Positions 22,752-30,779 of a stretch of DNA of 64,000 bases are shown piece by piece. How positions within the stretch are numbered: the first letter of the stretch is position 1; the number at the start of each line of letters is the position of its first letter. The position numbers and the translations under genes are program-made. Location of the stretch: the NCBI RefSeq assembly GCF_902167145.1, contig NC_050098.1:10808501-10872500 (forward strand), written 5' to 3'. The stretch is from Zea mays. Taxonomy: Eukaryota; Streptophyta; Magnoliopsida; Poales; Poaceae. The notes below the pieces were generated by a model. It saw nothing but the letters and a program-made list of their open reading frames with translations, was not told where the DNA came from and did no database searches.

Positions 22752-24206
22752 ATGGCGGGACTTCACTTCTTGCTCGTGCCGCTGGTAGCGCAAGGCCACA
22801 TCATCCCGATGGTGGACCTGGCCCGCCTCCTCGCCGGCAGGGGAGCGCGAGTCACCGTGGTTACCACGCCCGTCAACGCCGCGCGCAACCGGGCCGTTGT
22901 AGAAAGCGCCCGGCGGGCGGGGCTCGACGTCGAGGTCGCGGAGATCGCGTTCCCCGGCCCGGGGCACGGGCTGCCGGAGGGTCTGGAGAACATGGACCTG
23001 CTCACGAGGAGGGAGCACTTCTTGCCCTTCTTCCAGGCGGCGTGGAAGATGGACGCGCCGCTGGAGGAGTACGTGCGGTCGCTGCCCCGGCGCCCGGACT
23101 GCCTCATAGCAGACTCGTGCAACCCGTGGACGGCGGAGGTGTGCGCCCGCCACGGCATCCCGCGCCTGGTGCTGCACTGCCCGTCCACCTATTTCCTCCT
23201 CGCCATGCACAGCCTGTCCAAACACGGCGTCCACGACCGCGTCGCCGACGAGCTGGAGACGTTCGAGGTGCCGGACTTCCCGGTGCCCGCGCTCGCGAAC
23301 AGGGCCACGTTCCGCGGTTTCTTCCAGTGGCCCGGAGCCGAGGGCTTCCAGCGCGACGTCGCCGAGGCCGAGGCCACCGCCGACGGCCTGCTGCTCAACA
23401 CCTTCCGCGACATCGAGGGCGTCTTCGTCGACCGCTACGCGGCGGCGCTCGGACGGAAGACGTGGGCCATCGGGCCCATGTGCGCCTCCGGCGGCCTGGA
23501 CGCGGACGCCAGGGCCAGCAGGGGCAACCGCCCCGACGTCGACGCCGGCCTTTTCGTGTCGTGGCTAGACGCCCGGCCGCCCTCGTCCGTGCTGTACATC
23601 AGCTTCGGCAGCCTCGCGCACCTGCCGGCGAAGCAGGTCATCGAGCTCGGCCGCGGCCTCGAGGCGTCGGAGCGGCCGTTCGTCTGGGCCATCAAGGAGG
23701 CCAATTCGAATACTGACGTGCAGGCGTGGCTCGCCGAGGGGTTCGAGGAGCGCGTCAGGGACAGGGGGCTCCTGGTCCGCGGGTGGGCGCCGCAGGTGAC
23801 CATCCTTTCGCACCCCGCAGTGGGCGGCTTCTTGACCCACTGCGGGTGGAACGCCGCGCTGGAAGCCATCGCCTACGGCGTGCCGGTGCTGACGTGGCCC
23901 AGCTTCTCCGACCAATTCAGCAGCGAACGGCTGCTCGTCGACGTCCTCAACATCGGCGTCAGGTCCGGCGTCAAGGTGCCCGCCATGTTCTTACCCAAGG
24001 AGGCGGAGGGCGTGCAGGTGTCGAGCGCCGACGTGGAAAAGGCGGTGGGCGAGCTCATGGACGAGGGTCCCAAGGGGACGGCAAGGAGAGGAAGGGCCAA
24101 GGACCTCGCCGCGAAGGCGAAGGTAACCATGATGGAAGGTGGGTCGTCGTACGCCGACTTGACCGACATGATCCACCACGTCGCGGTGCTCGGCAGTCGG
24201 CAGTAA
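22752..24206 (+). CDS. Family-1 UDP-glycosyltransferase (UGT73-like), single exon
   Basis: Intact 484-residue cytosolic enzyme predicted to move a sugar, probably glucose from UDP-glucose, to a small acceptor such as a flavonoid, hormone or terpenoid; the acceptor cannot be told from sequence. The start at 22752 has G at -3 and +4. It places the catalytic His (QGH, residue 16) where the family has it; an in-frame ATG at 22677 would add 25 atypical residues. The partner Asp is D121 (ADSCNPW). The 44-residue PSPG box spans W345-Q388 with HCGWN at 363-367, GVPVLTWP at 376-383 and a terminal DQ; Gln at the end favours UDP-glucose. After HCGWN the usual Ser is Ala. The overall pattern (GVKVP... 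near 406-410, SSYADLTDMI near 465-474) suggests plant group D/UGT73. High GC at third positions is typical of grass genes. No intron, stop or frameshift seen. Confidence 0.93.
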   Translation: MAGLHFLLVPLVAQGHIIPMVDLARLLAGRGARVTVVTTPVNAARNRAVVESARRAGLDVEVAEIAFPGPGHGLPEGLENMDLLTRREHFLPFFQAAWKMDAPLEEYVRSLPRRPDCLIADSCNPWTAEVCARHGIPRLVLHCPSTYFLLAMHSLSKHGVHDRVADELETFEVPDFPVPALANRATFRGFFQWPGAEGFQRDVAEAEATADGLLLNTFRDIEGVFVDRYAAALGRKTWAIGPMCASGGLDADARASRGNRPDVDAGLFVSWLDARPPSSVLYISFGSLAHLPAKQVIELGRGLEASERPFVWAIKEANSNTDVQAWLAEGFEERVRDRGLLVRGWAPQVTILSHPAVGGFLTHCGWNAALEAIAYGVPVLTWPSFSDQFSSERLLVDVLNIGVRSGVKVPAMFLPKEAEGVQVSSADVEKAVGELMDEGPKGTARRGRAKDLAAKAKVTMMEGGSSYADLTDMIHHVAVLGSRQ

Positions 24207-24796
24207 GAAAAGCCATGATCACACAGACTAGATCACTAGAATCTACTAGTGTACCAATGCTAGTGCACATACTAGAATCTTGTTCTACTAGTGTACCTGG
24301 AGCTATTCAAAATTGCTTATTGTACCTTTCTCTTTCTATATGTTTTGAAACACCGTATCCACACGGACCATTTGATCTCCACTCAGTTATGATCATCCAC
24401 CTTAAAATAATTTAAGGAATGTCTGATAAACATCAAATCATAAAAAACTTAAATGTATTAAAGAATGTCTGATAAAGCTTCAACCAGCCGGTAATTAGTA
24501 AAGAACAGTCACAACTAGCCGGTAATTAGTAAAGAACAGTCAGTAATTTTTTTAATTACCATTTGGATGAATAAATGTGTGTTTTCATCCATATTTATGT
24601 CATAGCCTAACCTTTACAATTATACTAAAATTGTGATATATGATGTTTTCGTCGAAATGTAAATTTTAAATCAAAAAATCACATCGTTTATTATGACTAG
24701 TCAGGTGTTTGTGTTTATTATAACTATTCAGGTGCTCGTGCTAACTCTACCACAAATCTAAAAGATAATAATTTTAATCGAAATGAATAGTGCTTA
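24207..24796 (+). other. 3' flank of UGT with short direct repeats
   Basis: AT-rich DNA with no ORF. A possible polyadenylation signal, aataaa, lies at 24570-24575. A 31-bp unit is tandemly duplicated at 24481-24511 and 24512-24542, differing at one or two bases. The phrases actagtgtacc (24245, 24284) and aatgtctgataaa (24417, 24463) are also repeated. Confidence 0.5.
24481..24542 (+). repeat. 31-bp tandem duplication
   Basis: Two adjacent copies beginning caac(c/t)agccggtaattag, each ending aagaacagtca. Confidence 0.85.
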
Positions 24797-25151
24797 TCTA
24801 TATTATTATATAATACACCAGTTTAAACTTTGCAAAAATCACCCAACCAAATCGCACCACATCCATAACCTTCATAAATCCACCAAACAAATTGTATCAT
24901 ACTTAACACACCATCAAAACCAATGATTCAGATCGTTGTATAATTATCTCTCCCTCATTCCTCTCCCTTCCCCTCACCCGTGACCCAGCCACCCCCAACC
25001 TCTCCCTCCACCCTCCCCTGCATCCCCCGCCGCTCCCTCCACCTCATTTGTGTCGTCGCCTCAGCCGGCAACCCCTCCCATTGAGCCACCGCCACCGTCG
25101 TCGACGTGTCTCCACCGTGGGATTGTAGTGTTAGCACGGGCTATAAGCTAG
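24797..25151 (+). mobile_element. Candidate small Helitron
   Basis: Begins TCTATATTATTATATAATAC after an A, and ends CTAG (25148-25151) followed by T, so it fits an A|T insertion. Upstream of the end lie gcacggg and an imperfect ccgtg...cacgg pairing (about 25113-25139), a weaker hairpin than in the Helitron at 20283. The inside is AT-rich, then C-rich (24955-25080), with no coding domain. Confidence 0.5.
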
Positions 25152-25479
25152 TACATTTTAAGTTTGAAGCTTGGTAAAACGTTTGTGGCGATATATTGCA
25201 ATAGAAACACTTAATTTGACTTGAATAAAGTCTGGAGCCTTAGCGAGAGTCACCATCTGTCATTTCATATATAATTTACAATAGCCAAAATTGTATTCAC
25301 ATCCTACATGTCACGTCTCTGTTGTAAAAAATCACTAAGCAGGAGAACATAGCTTGAGGATTTATTCTTTCCATTATTTTCAACAATCATTAATACCAAT
25401 TTTCAAGAATTATTAATACTACCAAATCTAGCTCCATTCTCATCCCCTTTCCCTTCCTCAGCAGCCTCCGGCCGCAGCC
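25152..25479. other. AT-rich intergenic stretch
   Basis: No repeat, ORF or RNA recognised. The C/T-rich last 40 bases look like a plant 5' UTR leading into the ORF at 25480. Confidence 0.35.
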
Positions 25480-25827
25480 ATGCCCAAGCCATCATCAGGC
25501 ACCTCCACCTCCGCCCCCTTGCTCCCCACGACCACCATCTCGGTTCCCAAGTCGTCATCCCACCCCGCCCCCGCGATGCTCCTCAACTCGCTCGCCACAT
25601 TTGGGCGCTCCCTCCTCTCATCGTCGCGGCGAACCCCGGTCGCCATGCTCGCCACCACCTTCTTCCTCCTCACGCTCGTCATGTACGACGAGGACACCCG
25701 CACAAATGTCGAGCTCTCCATCGACGACTACCTCTACCTAGACGCCGACCTCTACAACGTCTCCGACCTGCTGCTCCTCCCGGGTCTCGCCCAGGATCTG
25801 CATCCGCATCTAGCGCATCGAGCATGA
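25480..25827 (+). CDS. Short unrecognised ORF with one membrane segment; probable gene fragment
   Basis: 115 codons starting MPKPSSGTSTS in a GC-rich island in otherwise AT-rich DNA. The first ~30 residues are Ser/Thr/Pro-rich. A basic patch (SSSRR, about residues 48-52) is followed by a hydrophobic run (VAMLATTFFLLTLVMY, about 54-69) and then an acidic segment (DEDTRTN..., IDDYLYLDADLY). This layout resembles the start of a type II membrane protein such as a Golgi enzyme, but I recognise no family. The frame ends TGA after a Leu/His-rich tail that looks non-native, and no continuation was found downstream. Best reading: the first exon or a truncated fragment of a host gene, perhaps captured by a transposon; a real short gene is possible. 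Confidence 0.4.
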   Translation: MPKPSSGTSTSAPLLPTTTISVPKSSSHPAPAMLLNSLATFGRSLLSSSRRTPVAMLATTFFLLTLVMYDEDTRTNVELSIDDYLYLDADLYNVSDLLLLPGLAQDLHPHLAHRA

Positions 25828-26720
25828 TGCTGTTGAGCGGATGAGCTGCTCAGCGCTCTCCTCACCGCAACCTCCCACGGTGGCGACGCCAGGTAGAGAG
25901 AGCAGGTCCCTATGCCCCGTGCCGTTGTGGAGGGCATGGAGTGCGAGCTGTAGGTGGAGTGAGAGCGTGTGTGGGACTGTGGGGAGAGGATGAGTTATGA
26001 AGGATGCATGATCCAAAGAACATCAACCATTGATGTGAGCGAGTAAGAGATTAATGGACTTAGAGTATGATCTGGTCCGTTTATTTCTAATGAGTTGGTT
26101 TTCTGGGTGGAGTTGCTTTGGTGCATGTAGGGTGGTCCATGTCTGCGGGGGTCATTTATTAGGGTGGCTCTAGTTTTATTTGAAGTGGTGAATTATATAG
26201 TAGTAGTGATAGAGTATTAATATAATTTAAATGATTTGCCAATGTCATCAATATATGATTCGTTAATGGAACATTTATTATGATTCCTACACGAATTAGT
26301 AATTCTAAATCATTGGTACGATACATTTATTTTCTACTATGCTTTAAACGATTAATGTTGGGACTCAATGGAGACTCAAGATTTTTTAAATAATTTTTAT
26401 TCAATATTTTAAGAATAGTCGCTTCAAAAAAATCTAGATTTGATCCTTTTGGTCATGTTATAGATGTTCAAACAGACCAGGTCAATCGTGCGACTCATGA
26501 TCCAACACAGTTTTGGCCTCACACTGCCCCGGCGTAGCTAGGTGGGCACAATGCTCATGCTGGCTCGGCATGGAACATGTGTCATGCTTATATCAAGTGA
26601 GTAGCCCATTGTGTTAGGCACGAGCACATCCGTTCCAACGGTCGACAAGACCTTAGCCCAATACCCCCACCCATAAAATCCCAACTTGTGATCTAATGTA
26701 GCCCTAACCATTAGCTCTCC
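25828..26720. other. Intergenic region, GC-rich then AT-rich
   Basis: No convincing coding sequence. 25828-26000 stays GC-rich without a frame linked to the ORF above. From about 26200 it is AT-rich. The last five bases, tctcc (26716-26720), are the left TSD copy of Gypsy element A. Confidence 0.4.
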
Positions 26721-27703
26721 TGTAACGCCCTGAATTTGGGGGTAGAATTTTTTCTTCTTTTCTCTCACCAAATTCGGGCGTTACTCTCTTTTCTCTTTCC
26801 CCGTTTTGCTCCTTCTTCCCAATTTCAAACCGGTATAGCGACAGGTGTCCGTGTCATGTATAAACCTAAGTGTCATGGGTGTTGCATCATGCCGAAGCAC
26901 ATTTCTTTGTCTGATGTTGAGTGTTCGTCTCGTTCCGTTCCGGATTTCGATTTGCGATTTAATTCCGTTTAGTGGTCCGCGCACGTCGTGGGTTTTCAAT
27001 CCGCGAAGTGGCTCGGCCCAGCCTAGCCCAGCCCAGCCGGCCCGGTCCGACCCGGCCCTGCGCGCCCCTAGCGCCCAACCCCCCCCCCATGCGCCCCCTC
27101 CTCTCCTCCCTCTCTCATTTGGATCTCCCGTGCAACAACCTCTCCTCTCCCTCTTCCACCTCTCTCTCCCCGTGGTGCCCTAGGATTTGGAGACGGCGAT
27201 CACCGGATTTTGGACCCCGAGGTGAGCTCCCCTCCCCTCCCCTTCTCCCCTCTCTCTCCCTCTCCCTCCTCTTCTTCCCCCCGCGCGCGCCCTCCCTTTT
27301 CCCCTGCCCGCGCGCGCCCCTGCCCGCCCCCGCCCCCGCCCGGCCTCGGCGGCGCTCGGCCCCCCCGCCCGGCCTCCCTCCCCGGCGGCGCCCGGCCTCC
27401 CTCCCCGCGGCGACGTTCGGCCCCCCCCGCCCGGCCTCCCTCCCCGGCGGCGCTCGCCCCCCCCCCCCCCCCCCCCGCCCGGCCTCCCTCCCCGGCGACC
27501 CCCGGCCCGTCCCCGGCCTCCCCTCGCGCGGCCCCGCCCCCTGCCCCTCCCCGCGCGGCGGCGCTCCCCCGCCCGGCCCGTGCGCGAGGAGGGGCAGGGA
27601 ACGAGCCCGCGTGGAACGTCTGTTTACTTATTGCATTCTATTGTATGGTGTACTGTTCTTTTGTATTAAATATGTGGATGTATGTATGTTTGCAATCGCA
27701 TAG

Positions 27704-27772
27704 AGAACGATCCGGTTGAAGAGCCCGAGGAACCCGCAGGAGAAGCCCCTGAGCAGCAATCGATTGGTGGAG
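27704..27772 (+). other. Exon-like segment in LTR of A (AG ... GCAAGT)
   Basis: A 69-bp segment preceded by an acceptor-like ...gcatag and followed by gcaagt, a GC-type donor. Element B has a counterpart at 46901-46953 with the same borders (cag / gcaagt) in the same relative place though the inside differs. Possible leader exon; inferred. Confidence 0.35.
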
Positions 27773-28303
27773 GCAAGTGTCCTTTGACCTATCTCTGTCC
27801 TATTCATTCTTTAATTCACCTCCCGCTTTACATTTATGCCTAAGGATTGACTAGCTTTTGTTATCCATGTCCTTGTTTACCTATTTGGGTTGGATTATTA
27901 TTATTTAGCTTTATGCTATTGCTCAAACTCTAATCAATGAACATGATGAGATTATCTATGATACGTTGTTTTCCCTTCTCTTATTATGATGTTGTACTTG
28001 TGGTCATCAAGGGGGCTCGAGCGGTTTCTCGAGTGCCTCTCCGTAAGGACCTGTTCTATGGATGACCGCCCGGGAAAACAGTGCAACCATGAGGGTGGAA
28101 TGGGATGCCCTTAGCTGAATAATTAGAGGATTCGGGGTGTAGATCACTTAGCCGTCATGCCGTCAATGGGGCTCGGTGTATGCGGCTCGCTCTGCCAAGT
28201 TTGGGTTCGCCCCTTGGGGAGGAGTGTGGTGCATTTAGGAAACCTAACGGGTGGCTACAGCCCCGGGGAATCTTTGTAAAGGCTATGTAGTGATGCCCTG
28301 CTG

Positions 28304-28438
28304 GGTCACCTTGGTAGTGATCAATGGAGAGTCATGATCTCCGGGCAGAATGGGAATCACGGCTTGTGGGTAAAGTGCACAACCTCTGCAGAGTGTTTGA
28401 AAACTGATATATCAGCCGTGCTCGCGGTTATGAGCGGC
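28304..28438 (+). other. Multi-hairpin conserved block in 5' LTR of A
   Basis: Five consecutive self-complementary elements: GGTCAC/GTGATC (28304-28322), GGAGA/TCTCC (28326-28342), CTCTGCAGAG (28384-28393), CTGATATATCAG (28404-28415), and an arm pair GCC..CTC / GAG.GGC (28415-28438). The same block is in the 3' LTR of A (37675-37809) and in the 5' LTR of B (47478-47609), where stems differ by paired changes. No function is known to me. Confidence 0.7.
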
Positions 28439-29105
28439 CAAGGGAGCTCCAGTGATTAGTGGTACTTGATCAGAGATACTTTGGTACAGGTGGCTATGAG
28501 ATCGATGGTTTTGGTTATGACTATGGTGCTGGTAAGTGGTACTCTTTCCGTTTGGAAAGGAGTACATTTGGGTTAATAACGTGGGTTAAATCTAAAACTT
28601 GGCTTTCTCTACTAGTAATAATAATCTGACCAACTAAAAGCAACTGCTTGACTTATCCCCACATAAAGCTAGTCCACTACAGCCAAACAGGATACTTGCT
28701 GAGTATGTTGATGTGTACTCACCCTTGCCCTACACACCAAACCCCCCCCATCCCCAGGTTGTCAGCATTGCAACCACTGCTCAGGAGAAGATGAAGCCGT
28801 GGAAGGAGACTTCCAGGAGTTCCAAGACTACGACGAGTTCTAGGCGTGGGTTAGCGGCAACCCCCAGTCGGCTGCCTGTGAAGGCCGCGTTTATCTACGT
28901 TTCTTTTCCGCACTTTGATTTATTGTAAGAACTATATGGACGTCTCAGACGTATGATGTAATCGACTATTATTTCCCTTTTAATACTATTTTGAGCACTG
29001 TGTGATGATGTCCATGTTATGTAACTGTTGTGTACGTGAATAACTGATCCTGGCACGTACATGGTTCGCATTCGGTTTGCCTTCTAAAACCGGGTGTGAC
29101 ATAAG

Positions 29106-29120
29106 TGGTATCAAAGCCGT
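29106..29120 (+). other. Primer-binding site of element A
   Basis: tggtatcaaagccgt, four bases after the 5' LTR end; initiator Met tRNA type with one change from the common form. Confidence 0.8.
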
Positions 29121-29361
29121 GCTGACTGTAGGACCGCTAACCTAGAATAGAATGGTCGTTCTAAGGACTATAGACCTCTGTCCCTGCCTTGACTTTGATA
29201 TCCCTTCAAAAGTTGGTCATACCGACCAAACCTATGTTCTACTATATATTATACCTTGCTGAAAATCATGTTTTATTCTAATCCTTCATTTACTTATGGT
29301 TCATTACTTGCTGGTCATATTGATTCTGTTCTCACCCTTTTGCTTGCGATGTCTTTTGTAG

Positions 29362-30375
29362 ATGGCTCGACTTAGACACACTGCACGAAAGTCCGTCATC
29401 CCCTTCTTACCCTCCCGCCTTGCTGAGCGTCCGCTTCGCCGTCCCGTGGCCGGACAGTCCAGCCACTTGGAGAGACTGCACCACCGCCTGCATGAGGAGC
29501 AGGAACGTCGACGACAGGAGCAGCAGGGCTCTTCCTTCTCGCTCCAACAGGAGATAGAGTCTGTGAGGAGCTGCTCCCCCGTGCTTCCCCTGGAGGCGCC
29601 CCCTGCATCACCACTGGGCGCCCCAGCTTCTGGAGTAGCTGTTGGAGGAGACCCAGACGACACAGGTGGCGACGACAGCTCGAGCCACGACACCGACTTC
29701 TCTGCTAACCATGAGCTGGAAGGATGGTTTGCTCGATCCATCACTCGCGACGCTGCTCGCGGGTGTCACTTCCACGATGCGCTCGACACCCTGCTACGTC
29801 GGGCACTTAACCGGCATACTTGGTCCATCGAGTATCGCTGTGTGGTCTACCAGCATAGTCGCGGGGTCTACCCGGACCACTGGGAGGCGACCTGCTTGGT
29901 GCGCCGCCCGGAGAACAGTCTCCAGGGTGCGGAGGCCTGCTCAGAGCACTATTCTATCTCTGAGCGAGACTCAGCTGAGGCAGCCATGCAAGATGCTGCA
30001 CGGCGTGCGCTTTCGCACTACTGCTCGGTTTTCGGTGGGGTAGCTGACGGTCTCGACCTGAAGTATTACCCCCGCCGTCCATCTGGCAGCACAGGAGGCG
30101 TGATTGTCTCACCTGTCGGTGAGGGCAATCCTAGGTTGAGCAGCACAGTCAACCTAGCCGCCGTGCTAAACACGGAGCTGGACCATGCGCTAGACGAGCT
30201 GAGTAGGGCTCGTGCTGAGGTCGCCCTGCTGCGGGCTGAGCGCGCGGAACGTCGTCACCTGGACGATGGCTCCCCCGCTCCCGTCGGGACTCAGCACCCG
30301 TACCGCTCACCTCGGCGTGGACACCAGTCTTATGGCAATCCCGACTGCAAGACCAAGATAACTCTAGAACCATAA
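29362..30375 (+). CDS. Accessory ORF ahead of gag in element A (337 aa)
   Basis: Intact sense-strand frame between the PBS and gag, starting MARLRHTARKS and ending ...ITLEP with a TAA. It is not Gag, protease, RT, RNase H or integrase. The N-terminal third is Arg/Gln/Glu-rich (LERLHHRLHEEQERRRQEQQ). A central folded-looking region (about residues 120-235) has the pattern EYRCVVYQ ... WEATCLVRRPE ... SAEAAMQDAARRALSHYC. That beta-beta-beta-alpha order, ending in an Ala-rich helix, recalls a double-stranded RNA-binding domain; this is a weak pattern match, not an identification. Near the C-terminus is a heptad-like NLAAVLNTELDHALDELS followed by AEVALLRAERAERR, a likely coiled coil. The ATG lies directly after an acceptor-like ttttgtag. 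It is the only intact frame in an otherwise broken element. Confidence 0.7.
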   Translation: MARLRHTARKSVIPFLPSRLAERPLRRPVAGQSSHLERLHHRLHEEQERRRQEQQGSSFSLQQEIESVRSCSPVLPLEAPPASPLGAPASGVAVGGDPDDTGGDDSSSHDTDFSANHELEGWFARSITRDAARGCHFHDALDTLLRRALNRHTWSIEYRCVVYQHSRGVYPDHWEATCLVRRPENSLQGAEACSEHYSISERDSAEAAMQDAARRALSHYCSVFGGVADGLDLKYYPRRPSGSTGGVIVSPVGEGNPRLSSTVNLAAVLNTELDHALDELSRARAEVALLRAERAERRHLDDGSPAPVGTQHPYRSPRRGHQSYGNPDCKTKITLEP

Positions 30376-30779
30376 CTCGTTAGAGTTGGATCTTGTAATT
30401 AATACGAAATATATACGTGGAAGCTACAGTCTTAGCGTTAGTCTCGGTCTTAGTTAGTCTTAGTTAGACAGGGTAGTTTGCTATATCCTGTGCATTTATG
30501 TTTGTCATGATGAACTATGTTTGGTTTGGATCTTTGTAATGATTGTCACCAGAGTGTGGGTATCCCCTGTATTTTGGTTTACCTATTATGTTAATGGAGT
30601 TAGTTATATAGTTGGGGAACCTTTTTATTCTACTTTCCTTTTTATCTGAGAAGTTGTGTGGTCTGTGTTGGAGATCAGTGAAGATGCTCATCTGTTCAGT
30701 GCTGTTGAAGAATTCTATACTCTTTTCTTATGCTGCAAGATTTGCCAGATCAGTTCTGATGTGTGGTTGCATTCTGCAG
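30376..30779 (+). other. Spacer between accessory ORF and gag
   Basis: About 400 bp, T-rich towards the end, finishing ggttgcattctgcag directly before the gag ATG: a good plant 3' splice-site match. Confidence 0.45.

Larger units (their letters stand above)
26721..29101 (+). repeat. 5' LTR of element A (internally deleted)
   Basis: 2381 bp. Contains a very C-rich stretch (27230-27590) with a run of 20 C at 27457-27476. Relative to the 3' LTR it lacks the equivalent of about 36290-36970, including the hairpin array. Contains the multi-hairpin block (28304-28438) and intron-like signals. Confidence 0.93.

Noticed and set aside
26190..26215. Minus-strand Helitron start (TCTATCACTACTACTATATA)
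   Set aside because: Preceding base is not A, and no matching CTAG end with hairpin was found to the left.
26972..27703. Long proline/arginine-rich open frames in the C-rich LTR region (also 35499-36644)
   Set aside because: Low-complexity frames from C-rich LTR DNA, present on several frames and both strands; no domain, and they overlap non-coding LTR signals.
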